This document shows, one piece after another, positions 53,401-61,272 of a DNA stretch of 64,000 nucleotides. This DNA comes from Streptomyces achromogenes (GTDB lineage: Bacteria; Actinomycetota; Actinomycetes; Streptomycetales; Streptomycetaceae). The notes under the pieces were generated by a model. That model did not search any database and was not told the DNA's origin. It worked only from the letters and a program-made list of their open reading frames with translations. Each line of letters begins with the position of its first letter. Position 1 is the first letter of the stretch. The position numbers and the translations under genes are program-made. The stretch covers positions 6,138,001-6,202,000 of the forward strand of contig NZ_JAUSYH010000001.1 of the NCBI RefSeq assembly GCF_030816715.1, written 5' to 3'.

Positions 53401-55941
53401 GTGGCAGACATCATCCAGCAGGGTGTACAGGGGCGAGACCACACGGTCCGTGAGCTTTTCGGCAAGCAGTACGTCCTGGAGTACTACCAGCGTGAGTACA
53501 CGTGGGAGCGCCGCCACGTTGTTGAGCTTGTCAATGACCTCGCAAGCGCATTTCTGCGCGACTGGCAGCCGGACCATGATCGTCTGCAGTACGTGAACTA
53601 CCGCCCCTATTTTCTTGGTCCGTTCGTCTGCCACCCCACGGGAGTGAAGAAGAACCTCGTAGATGGCCAGCAGCGCTTCACTACACTCCACCTGCTGCTT
53701 ATCCATATCGAGAGACTTCTAATCGAGCAGGGTGATATCGACACCGCGAATATGGTCGGCGGTCTCATTCGCCGGTACGCTGGTGGACAACATCATTACA
53801 CTATTGATGTTGAAGAGCGCCGAGAATGCCTTGAGGCTCTAAGGGCGGGTCGCGACTATGATCCAACTGGTACCACGGTCTCGGTTCAGAACCTCTGGCA
53901 TCGAGCTCAAGATATTGCCGGGGCTCTCCCGGAGGCATTGCGAGACGAATGTCTTCCTATTTTCGCAGACTGGCTGGCTGACCGAGTCTCGTTCGTGGAG
54001 ATTTCCGCAGCAGACCGTGATCTGGGCTGGGAAATCTTTGAGACGATGAACGACCGAGGCGCCCGCCTCACGTCGTTGGACTTGTTGAAAAGCTTTCTAT
54101 TGTCCAGAGCCGGTCGAGAGCAGGCTCAGCTCGATGTCGTTTGGCGGAAGATGCTAAGCGATCTCAGTGAGTTCGACGACCGGCAGGTTCCTACGGACTT
54201 CTTTGAGACGCTGCTGCTCGCGCGTTACGCTGCTGCTGACGGAAGCGAGAGCGAAGAGATCTCCCGAGCCTTCCATGAATGGGTTAGGAAGAGTCCTGAT
54301 CGTGTCGGCCTAAAATTCCAAGGCCAAGACTATTGTGACTTCGTGCGCAACGTCGTCGTGCCGAGCTCTGGGCAATATTGCCAGCTTCTGAAAGCTGCTA
54401 AGTCCCGGAAGCTAGGACTGGAGGAGGTTTTTTACAATGCGGCCAACGGAATTGACGCGCAGTACCTCCTGATTATGGCTGCAGTACGGGAGGATGACGC
54501 TCAGAATGACTTCCAGCAGAAGGCCAAACTCCTTGCATCCTACCTCGATCTGGTGTTCATCGTACGGACAGTCAACAACGACGGTGCCGTTCAGTCGCAG
54601 GACTTCCTAACTGAGGTATACCGGCTGCTCCCTGTTGTCCGAGAAGCGTCATCTGTGGATGAACTCCGCAAGCTTCTTGGGAGGGAGGCGGCTGCTTTGC
54701 CCAGCTTCTCTGCCGTGAGGAAGCTTAGCCTTCACAACAACCGGCGCCAGATCCGGTATTTGCTGGCCCGAATCACTGCTTTTGTTGAGGCTGAGTGTGG
54801 CCGGCCCGACCTCGCTGATGCGTACATCGGTCGGGGCATCGACGGTCTTGAGACCCCGTGGGAAATTGAACATATCTGGGCCAATAAATACAGCCTGCAC
54901 ATCCAGACTGGTGTAGCCAATGAACGCGACTTCCAGGCCGCTAGGAACCGAGTTGGCGCTCTCCTTCTACTCGACAAATCAGACAATGCCAGCTTCGGGG
55001 CTGATCGGTACGTTGATAAGCTTCCCATCTACTTCAGTCAAAACCTACTTGCCGCGTCACTCAACCCGGCATGCTATAAGCGTAAGCCTAAGTTTCGGAA
55101 GTTTCGGGAGAAGTATGGACTCGAGGAGCTTTTTTCTCCCTTCCCCGGCAACTTCGATACCCACGCTATTGATTCCAGGGCCGAGCTGTATCAACGTCTC
55201 AGTGAGTTGATCTGGGATGCCGAGAGTCTCGGATTTCTTAAGGTCAAGACCCTTCAGCAAGGTGCGGGCAAGACCGCTCAACGGAGAAAGACTCATTACG
55301 GCATTCAGGTTTCTGACCTGATGCGGTCGGGTCTCGTTACTGAAGGTACGACCTTGCACGGAGAGTTGAAGCGTACTGGCCAGAAATTCCGGGCCACCGT
55401 TCAGCCCAAGGGGCGGATTCGAGTCGAGAGTGGAGAGGAGTTTGGCTCTCTCTCCGGCGCTGGGGCGGCAGTGCAAGGTCTGGGTTCTTGTGCGGGCTGG
55501 GATTTCTGGCACATCATCGATGCTCAGGGTGAACGGGTCAGTATGGCGTCGATTCGAAAAATCGCCATCGCCCAAGGGCTCTTGGAGCAAACCGAGAAGT
55601 CGTCCCGTGAGGGAGGTCAATCTCTCCCAGTGGAACCGCTGCCAGATCTGGGTAGCCAGTTGGAGACGTTCAATCAGAAACATGAGACGGTGCTGATCGA
55701 AGCCGATCTGGCCCCGTTGATTCGCCTCCCAATGGCCAGTGCGAAGATAAAGGCCGCTGCGCACCGTACAGACCTGGAAAACTTTGCTGATGTTTTCGAT
55801 CGCGCCTTCCAGGCCGGGGTTGAAGATTGGGCAATGGCGAATCCCGCTTTCCTTAAGAAGTTCATGGATGAGGAAGAATTTCGAAGTGAACTAACGGGGA
55901 TTTCCCGTAGTTACGCTTACGTATTGCTTCGGCGTGGGTAA
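53401..55941 (+). CDS. DUF262-DUF1524 (GmrSD/SspE-like) nuclease with RAMA-like domain
   Basis: An 846-residue protein. DUF262 NTPase domain: YYQREYTWER and the DGQQRFTTL box (about 88-96). DUF1524 HNH nuclease: IEHIWANK (about 489-496) followed by ARNRVGALLLLDKSDN. Residues about 635-710 fit RAMA (VSDLMRSGLVTEGTTLHGEL, KFRATVQPKGRI, AGWDFW), a small domain found with modified-DNA enzymes. The GTG at 53401 has GGGGAGCAG upstream. GmrSD enzymes cleave modified phage DNA and SspE senses phosphorothioates; here, with hsdM-hsdS and no hsdR, it probably acts as the restriction arm, gated by adenine methylation read by RAMA. That coupling is an inference. Confidence 0.85.
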   Translation: MADIIQQGVQGRDHTVRELFGKQYVLEYYQREYTWERRHVVELVNDLASAFLRDWQPDHDRLQYVNYRPYFLGPFVCHPTGVKKNLVDGQQRFTTLHLLLIHIERLLIEQGDIDTANMVGGLIRRYAGGQHHYTIDVEERRECLEALRAGRDYDPTGTTVSVQNLWHRAQDIAGALPEALRDECLPIFADWLADRVSFVEISAADRDLGWEIFETMNDRGARLTSLDLLKSFLLSRAGREQAQLDVVWRKMLSDLSEFDDRQVPTDFFETLLLARYAAADGSESEEISRAFHEWVRKSPDRVGLKFQGQDYCDFVRNVVVPSSGQYCQLLKAAKSRKLGLEEVFYNAANGIDAQYLLIMAAVREDDAQNDFQQKAKLLASYLDLVFIVRTVNNDGAVQSQDFLTEVYRLLPVVREASSVDELRKLLGREAAALPSFSAVRKLSLHNNRRQIRYLLARITAFVEAECGRPDLADAYIGRGIDGLETPWEIEHIWANKYSLHIQTGVANERDFQAARNRVGALLLLDKSDNASFGADRYVDKLPIYFSQNLLAASLNPACYKRKPKFRKFREKYGLEELFSPFPGNFDTHAIDSRAELYQRLSELIWDAESLGFLKVKTLQQGAGKTAQRRKTHYGIQVSDLMRSGLVTEGTTLHGELKRTGQKFRATVQPKGRIRVESGEEFGSLSGAGAAVQGLGSCAGWDFWHIIDAQGERVSMASIRKIAIAQGLLEQTEKSSREGGQSLPVEPLPDLGSQLETFNQKHETVLIEADLAPLIRLPMASAKIKAAAHRTDLENFADVFDRAFQAGVEDWAMANPAFLKKFMDEEEFRSELTGISRSYAYVLLRRG

Positions 55942-56103
55942 GGTCTTGGCGTACGCACAGCAACATACGAGGCTCCCACCACAACCGGGTCGGGCGTCGG
56001 AGCGATGTACTCGGCGACTGCCGGGCGGCACCAGGCGGTGACGGCCAGGGTGCGGCTGGCCCGACCGCAGGGATCGGGTCGGCGTTCTCGGCCTGGTCCT
56101 GAT

Positions 56104-56297
56104 CACTCACGCAGCCGACCTTCCGCCAGCATGTCCAGGAGATGTCAGTCCCCGCCGTTGCCGAGGCCCTCGGTTACCACCAGGTCACCACGGCTCACCT
56201 CGCGTCTGAGGCCGGGACCTGGAGCCGATACGCCTCCGGCGGCCACTCGCAGTCATTCAGCAGTGAACACGACGGTGAATTGGCGACAGTTGAATAG
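56104..56297 (+). pseudogene. Fragment of a streptomycete integrase/regulator C terminus
   Basis: One frame reads LTQPTFRQHVQEMSVPAVAEALG, then YHQVTTAHLASEAGTWSRYA with SGGH, closed by TAG at 56295. The pattern A-LGYH-x-TT-x-x-L-x-x-EAGGTWSRYA is one I associate with the C terminus of Streptomyces tyrosine recombinases. There is an in-frame stop just upstream and no catalytic box, so it is a remnant. Confidence 0.45.
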
Positions 56298-56401
56298 GAG
56301 AACCCACCAGTACCGAGGCCGGAGCTGTCCGACACCCCGGAAGGCACTTCCGTCCCCGCGTGCGCGGCGCTGGACCTTGGTGCGTGGGTCGCCGACGAGC
56401 T

Positions 56402-56413
56402 CGTGACGTCACG
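56402..56413. other. 12-bp palindrome near the right end of the element
   Basis: CGTGACGTCACG, a perfect palindrome eight bases before the right subterminal repeat CGCGTCGCGT-family site. It may be a binding site for the accessory protein. Confidence 0.4.
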
Positions 56414-56420
56414 TACCTGT

Positions 56421-56430
56421 ACGCGACGCG
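56421..56430. repeat. Right subterminal repeat of the element
   Basis: ACGCGACGCG on the plus strand is the reverse complement of the left subterminal CGCGTCGCGT. It lies 45 bases inside the right end. Confidence 0.45.
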
Positions 56431-56465
56431 TTCCCGCAGTTCAGATCCCACCCCGACACATCGTC

Positions 56466-56481
56466 GGTCGCTAAATCTGAC
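56466..56481. other. Right junction of the element (attR-like)
   Basis: GGTCGCTAAA (56466-56475), inverted copy of the left terminal repeat, followed by TCTGAC (56476-56481) and then comM sequence GAGACC. The TCTGAC hexamer replaces the native CTCGAC, indicating that the spacer came from the element's previous location. Confidence 0.8.
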
Positions 56482-57120
56482 GAGACCCCCGAGTTCGGCA
56501 GCCGGGTCCTCGACGCCCTGCGGCAGCCGCTCGAGGCGGGGTATGTGGTGATCGCGCGCAGCGCGGGCGTCGTGCGGTTCCCGGCGAGGTTCCTCATGGT
56601 GCTCGCGGCCAACCCGTGCCCGTGCGGGCGGTTCTCGCTGCGCGACGCCCTGTGCGACTGTTCGCCCTCCGCGGTGCGCCGCTACCAGGCGCGGCTCTCC
56701 GGGCCGCTGCTCGACCGGGTCGACCTGCGGGTGGAGGTCGACCCGGTCAGCCGGGCCGAGCTCGCGCACCGCGGGCCCGGAGGCGAGTCCACGAGGACCG
56801 TCGCCGACCGGGTGCGGGCCGCCCGGGAGCGCGCGGCGGCCCGGCTGGCGGGCACCCCGTGGCGGACCAACTCCGAAGTGCCGGGCCGTGAGCTGCGCCA
56901 TCGCTGGCACGCGGCGGTCGGCGCGATGGACGAGGCGGAGCGGAACCTGGAACGGGGGACGCTGACCGCCCGCGGGCTCGACCGTGTGCTGCGGGTCGCC
57001 TGGACCGTCGCCGACCTGGTCGGCCACGACCGGCCGGACGCGACGGACGTGGCGTTGGCCCTGCAACTGCGCACGGGGGTGCCCCGCGGGGTGCCGATGG
57101 CCATCGGGGCCCTCACGTGA
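56482..57120 (+). pseudogene. comM: comM/yifB, 3' half
   Basis: 212 residues that continue ComM directly from the Walker B Glu: ETPEFGSRVLDALRQPLEAG, then the Cys cluster NPCPCGRFSLRDALCDCS, the sensor region LLDRVDLRVEVDPV and the C-terminal helical domain ending GVPMAIGALT. The nearest usable start inside it is GTG at 56545, but an N-terminally truncated product would lack the ATP site. The reading frame matches the 5' half at 33683-34660 exactly. Overlaps dprA by four bases. Confidence 0.93.
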
Positions 57121-58274
57121 ACGGCGGCGCCCGGGCCGACGACCGGCTGGCCCGGGTCTTCCTCGGCCGGGTCGTCGAGCCCGGCGACGAGGTCGGCGGT
57201 CAGTGGGTGCGCGAGCGCGGTGCGAGGGAGGTGGTGCGGCGGCTGTGCGCGGACGGGGAGCCGCTGCCGGGAGTGACCGCACGGCGCTGGGCCGGGCTCC
57301 AGGCACGCGCCGAGCGGGCCGATCCGGAGCGGGACCTGGCCCTCGCGGAGGAGGCCGGGGTGCGGTTCGTGTGCCCGGGCGACGCGGAGTGGCCCGGGAC
57401 GCTGGAGGAGCTCGGGGACGCCCGGCCGCTGGGGCTCTGGGTGCGCGGGCGGCCCAGCCTGCGGATGTGGGCGCTGCGCTCGGTGGCCGTCGTCGGTGCC
57501 CGCGCCTGCACCGAGTACGGCGCCCACATGGCGGCCTCCCTCGCCTGCGGCCTCGCCGAACGCGGCTGGGTGGTCGTGTCCGGCGGCGCCTACGGGGTCG
57601 ACGGCGCCGCCCACCGGGGCGCCCTCGGCGCGGGCGGCGCCACCGTCGCCGTCCTTGCCTGCGGGGTCGAACGGCCCTATCCGCGGGGTCACACGCAGTT
57701 GATCAGCAGGATCGCCGAACAGGGTCTGGTGATCGGGGAGTTGCCGCCGGGCGAGCACCCGACGCCGAGCCGGTTCATCCTGCGCAACCGGGTGATCGCC
57801 GCGCTCACCCGGGGCACGGTCGTCGTGGAGGCCGCCTACCGCAGTGGCTCGCTGGTCACCGCCCGGGCGGCACAGCGGTTGGGGCGGCACACCATAGGAG
57901 TGCCGGGCCCGGCCACCAGCGGCCTCTCCGCAGGGGTGCACGAACTGCTGCGGGAGGAGGCCGTGCTGGTCACCGACGCCGCGGAAGTCGTCGAGCTGGT
58001 CGGTGACATGGGCGAACTGGCGCCCGCCCGGCGCGGGCCGGCGCTGCCGCGCGACCTCCTCGAGCCGGGCGCCCGGCGGGTGCTGGCCGCGCTCCCGGCG
58101 CGCCGGACCGCGGCGGTCGACGAGATCGCCCGAGAGGCCCGGACGACGCCGGACGACGCGATCGCGAGGCTGTACGAGCTCAGAGCGCTCGGATACGTCG
58201 AACGACACGGCGACGGCTGGAAGTTGACACGCCAGGCGATGGTCTCCGTTCGAGGGGATCGGCCTCCGTGTTGA
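57117..58274 (+). CDS. dprA: DNA-processing protein DprA
   Basis: A 385-residue protein with the DprA Rossmann fold: VAVVGARACTEYG, VVVSGGAYGVDGAAHRGAL, GVERPYPRGHTQLI, PSRFILRNRVIAALTRGTVVVEA and SGSLVTARAAQRLGRH. A C-terminal winged-helix-like domain (DEIAREARTTPDDAIARLYEL) matches the DML1 part. DprA binds single-stranded DNA and loads RecA. The GTG at 57117 overlaps the comM stop, so loss of comM translation could reduce dprA expression by polarity. Confidence 0.94.
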   Translation: MNGGARADDRLARVFLGRVVEPGDEVGGQWVRERGAREVVRRLCADGEPLPGVTARRWAGLQARAERADPERDLALAEEAGVRFVCPGDAEWPGTLEELGDARPLGLWVRGRPSLRMWALRSVAVVGARACTEYGAHMAASLACGLAERGWVVVSGGAYGVDGAAHRGALGAGGATVAVLACGVERPYPRGHTQLISRIAEQGLVIGELPPGEHPTPSRFILRNRVIAALTRGTVVVEAAYRSGSLVTARAAQRLGRHTIGVPGPATSGLSAGVHELLREEAVLVTDAAEVVELVGDMGELAPARRGPALPRDLLEPGARRVLAALPARRTAAVDEIAREARTTPDDAIARLYELRALGYVERHGDGWKLTRQAMVSVRGDRPPC

Positions 58275-58546
58275 CCCGGGGGTTCGGCCGTCCGGGGGAA
58301 CACCGAAAGCCTTGCGGAATCCGGTAGTTGACGCGACCTCGTGATGACGACCGCGATCGACCTGCCCCGGGAGGGCGCTCAGCGGAACGTATCTGCGCAC
58401 CGGTCCGGCCACGACCTTCGCGCACCGCGACGCCGCAGTCACGCTACGCTCACGAGGATTCCGTCACAGACCGGCACCACTGCACCACCTGATAGCACCT
58501 TCACCCACCCCGACGCACTTCACGGCAGAACGGCACAAGGCGACGA

Positions 58547-59389
58547 ATGCCTCAGCACACCTCCGGGTCCGACCGGGCGGCGATCCCCCCAGCCGCCCGT
58601 GACGGTGGCAGCGTGCGGCCGCCCGCCCCCTCGACGCTCGACGAGCTGTGGCGCTCGTACAAGGCGACGGGCGACGAGCGGCTGCGGGAGCAGTTGATCC
58701 TGCACTACTCGCCGCTGGTGAAGTACGTGGCGGGAAGGGTGAGCGTCGGCCTGCCGCCCAACGTGGAGCAGGCCGACTTCGTGTCCTCCGGGGTCTTCGG
58801 GCTGATCGACGCGATCGAGAAGTTCGACGTCGACCGGGAGATCAAGTTCGAGACGTACGCGATCACCCGCATCCGCGGCGCGATGATCGACGAGCTGCGG
58901 GCGCTGGACTGGATCCCGAGGTCGGTCCGGCAGAAGGCGCGCAACGTGGAGCGGGCCTACGCCACGCTGGAGGCGCGACTGCGGCGGACCCCCTCGGAGT
59001 GCGAGGTCGCGGCCGAACTGGGCATCGCCGTCGAGGAACTGCACGCCGTCTTCAGCCAGTTGTCGCTGGCGAACGTGGTGGCGCTGGAGGAGCTGCTGCA
59101 CGTCGGCGGCGAGGGCGGCGACCGGTTGAGCCTGATGGACACGCTCGAGGACACGGCCGCCGACAACCCGGTGGAGGTGGCCGAGGACCGGGAGCTCAGG
59201 CGGTTCCTCGCCCGGGCGATCAACACGCTGCCCGACCGGGAGAAGACGGTCGTCACCCTCTACTACTACGAGGGGCTGACGCTCGCCGAGATCGGGAACG
59301 TGCTGGGGGTGACCGAGAGCAGGGTCAGTCAGATCCACACCAAGTCGGTGCTCCAGTTGCGGGCCAAACTGGCGAGCTTCGGTCGCTGA
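58547..59389 (+). CDS. whiG: RNA polymerase sigma factor WhiG
   Basis: A 280-residue FliA/WhiG-group sigma factor. Region 2: LREQLILHYSPLVKYVAGRVSVGLP and EKFDVDREIKFETYAITRIRGAMIDEL (region 2.3-2.4). Region 3: RRTPSECEVAAELGI. Region 4: LPDREKTVVTLYYYEGLTLAEIG and GVTESRVSQIHTKSVLQLR. It directs early sporulation transcription in aerial hyphae and is held by the c-di-GMP-armed RsiG in Streptomyces (from memory). The ATG at 58547 gives the family N terminus. No anti-sigma gene is adjacent. Confidence 0.96.
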   Translation: MPQHTSGSDRAAIPPAARDGGSVRPPAPSTLDELWRSYKATGDERLREQLILHYSPLVKYVAGRVSVGLPPNVEQADFVSSGVFGLIDAIEKFDVDREIKFETYAITRIRGAMIDELRALDWIPRSVRQKARNVERAYATLEARLRRTPSECEVAAELGIAVEELHAVFSQLSLANVVALEELLHVGGEGGDRLSLMDTLEDTAADNPVEVAEDRELRRFLARAINTLPDREKTVVTLYYYEGLTLAEIGNVLGVTESRVSQIHTKSVLQLRAKLASFGR

Positions 59390-59449
59390 CCTGCCCGTAG
59401 CCGGTGCTGCGGGCGCAGTCACTCCCGTCGGGCGTGGCGCGTCCGTAAA

Positions 59450-60040
59450 GTGGACGACGTGCCAAGGATTCGAGCGGCCTCCGTGGCCGAGCACCGGTCG
59501 ATGCAGCGTGCCGCCCTGCTGGACGCGGCACGCTCCCTGTTGTCCGAGGGCGGGACGGAAGCGCTGACGTTCCCGGCCCTCGCCGAGCGGACGGGTCTCG
59601 CGCGCTCGTCCGTGTACGAGTACTTCCGGTCGCGCGCCGCGGTGGTCGAGGAACTGTGCGAGGTCGACTTCCCGGTGTGGACGGCGGAGGTCGAGGCGGC
59701 GATGACCGCGGCCGACGGCGCCGAGGCCAAGGTCGAGGCGTATGTGCGACGGCAGCTCGCCCTGGTCGGAGACCGGCGGCACCGGGCCGTCGTGGCGATC
59801 TCGGCCAGCGAGCTGGACGCCGGGGCCCGGGAGAAGATCCGGGCCGCGCACGGCGGCCTCGTGGCGATGATCGGAGACGCGCTGGCCGAGCTGGGCCATG
59901 CGGAGCCCCGGCTGGCGGCGATGCTGCTGCAGGGCGTCGTGGACGCGGCGGTACGGCGGATCGAGCTGGGCGCGGCGGAGGACCCCTCGGCGATCACGGA
60001 GGCCGCGGTCGGCATGGTCCTGCGAGGAGTCCGCGGCTGA
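59450..60040 (+). CDS. TetR-family transcriptional regulator
   Basis: A 196-residue protein with the N-terminal helix-turn-helix LDAARSLLSEGGTEALTFPALAERTGL, then ARSSVYEYFRSRAAVVEELC. The ligand domain is unremarkable. Two starts fit, GTG at 59450 and GTG at 59459. It lies downstream of whiG in the same direction, with a 60-base gap, and may be read from the whiG transcript. Confidence 0.88.
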   Translation: MDDVPRIRAASVAEHRSMQRAALLDAARSLLSEGGTEALTFPALAERTGLARSSVYEYFRSRAAVVEELCEVDFPVWTAEVEAAMTAADGAEAKVEAYVRRQLALVGDRRHRAVVAISASELDAGAREKIRAAHGGLVAMIGDALAELGHAEPRLAAMLLQGVVDAAVRRIELGAAEDPSAITEAAVGMVLRGVRG

Positions 60041-60045
60041 ACCTC

Positions 60046-60088
60046 GCCTTGCGGCCTTGCGGCCTTGCGGCCTTGCGGCCTTGCGGCC
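60046..60088. repeat. 9-bp tandem repeat, about five copies
   Basis: GCCTTGCGG is repeated about 4.8 times between the convergent TetR and M23 genes. A simple slippage repeat that may vary in copy number between strains. Confidence 0.9.
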
Positions 60089-60146
60089 GAGCCGCCCCGG
60101 CGTCCGAAGGCCGGCGCCGACCTCGGCGGGGCGGGGGTGGCGGGGT

Positions 60147-60163
60147 GGCGGGGCATCCCCGCC
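60147..60163 (-). terminator. Small terminator-like stem between the TetR and M23 genes
   Basis: GGCGGGG and CCCCGCC form a 7-bp stem with a CAT loop, four bases beyond the M23 stop. It may act for both convergent genes. Confidence 0.5.
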
Positions 60164-60166
60164 GGG

Positions 60167-60991
60167 TCATGGAAGGGGGACGCCCAGGACCGGCAGGAGT
60201 CTGGAGGGGGCCGTGCGCCGCAGCCACGGCGGCAGCAGGGACAACGGGTCGAGGTAGGTCTCGCCGCGCCGCAGCCCCCAGTGCAGACAGCTGCGCGCGC
60301 AGTGCCGGCCCGTCGGCTCCACCGTCCCGACGACCTGGCCGGGGCTCACCTGGTCACCCTCGCGCACCGACGCCCGCACGGGCTCGTACGTCGTGCGCAG
60401 CGGCGGCAGGCCGGTGGCCGTCAGCTCCACCGAGACGACGCCCCGGCCCGCCACCCGGCCGGCGAAGGACACCCGTCCGGCCGCCACCGCCCGTACCGGT
60501 GCGCCCGGCGGGGCCGCCAGGTCGACGCCTCGATGGCCGCGGGCGTACGGCGTCGCCGGGGGTTCCCAGCCACGCACCACCGGCGGACGCGTGCCCACCG
60601 GCCACGTCCGGCCGATCGCCGGGACGGGAGGCACCTCACCGCCGGGCTCGGCCTCACCGGCGGGCTTGCCCTCATCACCGGCCTCGGCCGTGTCGGGGCC
60701 AGGGGGCCGGGACGCCGACGGCGGGGCCGCTGAGACAGGCGGACCCGTCGGGGCGGACGGGCTCGGCGGGCTCGGCGGACTCGGCGGACTCGGCAGGGTC
60801 GGCAGGGTGGAGGGGACAGACGCGCCCGGCGAGGCCGGCGGGTCTGGTGGGGCGGACGGGTGCGGCAGGGCGGACTGGCGCTGTGGGTCGGACGAGCCGG
60901 GTGGGGCGGGTGGGCCTGCCCACGCCGTGGACGTCAGCGCCATGATCGACAGGAGCAGCGCCGGGCCGCCGAGGCATCGCTTCGCATACAT
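60167..60991 (-). CDS. Secreted M23-family metallopeptidase (LytM-like)
   Basis: A 274-residue exported protein. The N terminus MYAKRCLGGPALLLSIMALT with STAWA then GPP is a typical signal peptide with cleavage near AWA-G. A long Pro/Ser-rich linker follows (repeats of SPP). The C-terminal M23 domain has GHRGVDLAAPPGAPVRAVA with the first zinc His and Asp, and HWGLRRGE near the end with the second His pair. It should cleave peptidoglycan cross-links. The M at 60991 is preferred; ATGs at 61009 and 61021 are in-frame alternatives. Proximity to whiG hints at a role in spore wall growth. Confidence 0.88.
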   Translation of the reverse strand: MYAKRCLGGPALLLSIMALTSTAWAGPPAPPGSSDPQRQSALPHPSAPPDPPASPGASVPSTLPTLPSPPSPPSPPSPSAPTGPPVSAAPPSASRPPGPDTAEAGDEGKPAGEAEPGGEVPPVPAIGRTWPVGTRPPVVRGWEPPATPYARGHRGVDLAAPPGAPVRAVAAGRVSFAGRVAGRGVVSVELTATGLPPLRTTYEPVRASVREGDQVSPGQVVGTVEPTGRHCARSCLHWGLRRGETYLDPLSLLPPWLRRTAPSRLLPVLGVPLP

Positions 60992-61272
60992 GACCGAACC
61001 GTCCCGCATCCCGCCGATCACGGCTGTGGCCTGTGGACGGTGCGCCGCTTGTGGACAACGGCGTCACCCGGCACCCCGCGGGTCCCGTACACTTCTTCTG
61101 GCGATCCGGGTCACCGGGTCGACTTCGCACGCCCCAATATCGGGGGCCCGGCCACGGTCGGTCTTCCGGTATCCGCGCCCCTCGGTCCTTCGTGGCTCGG
61201 CGCATCGCGGGCGTCAGGCGCGGGAGCCGTCCGGTTCCCGCGGCACAACCGAGAAACCCAAGGAGAACGGCC

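Larger units (their letters stand above)
34661..56475. mobile_element. Tyrosine-recombinase integrative element (Tn554-type tnpABC) inserted in comM
   Basis: A 21.8-kb insertion bounded by a perfect 10-bp inverted repeat (TTTAGCGACC left, GGTCGCTAAA right). Deleting 34661-56481 joins ...CTCGAC to GAGACC... and restores a 538-codon comM with correct sequence around VLFLDETPEFGSR. There is no target duplication; the flanking hexamers CTCGAC and TCTGAC differ, as with Tn916 coupling or Tn554 junction sequences. The recombinase operon lies at the left end. Cargo is two sets of probable defence genes around a decayed middle. G+C is visibly lower from about 48000 to 55950 than in the flanks. Confidence 0.88.
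55942..56481. other. Right-end region of the element
   Basis: 540 bases without an intact gene. They contain a fragment of a recombinase-like C terminus (56104-56297), the palindrome CGTGACGTCACG at 56402-56413, the right subterminal repeat at 56421-56430 and the terminal inverted repeat at 56466-56475. G+C rises back to core level here. Confidence 0.5.

Noticed and set aside
53172..53453. 93-codon frame between hsdS and the nuclease
   Set aside because: Overlaps the ends of both neighbours out of frame; composition is Arg/Gly/His-rich as for non-coding GC-rich DNA.
61022..61272. Structured ribosomal-protein leader before rpsB
   Set aside because: The 251-base leader is GC-rich and could fold, but I could not recognise a known S2 leader motif by eye.
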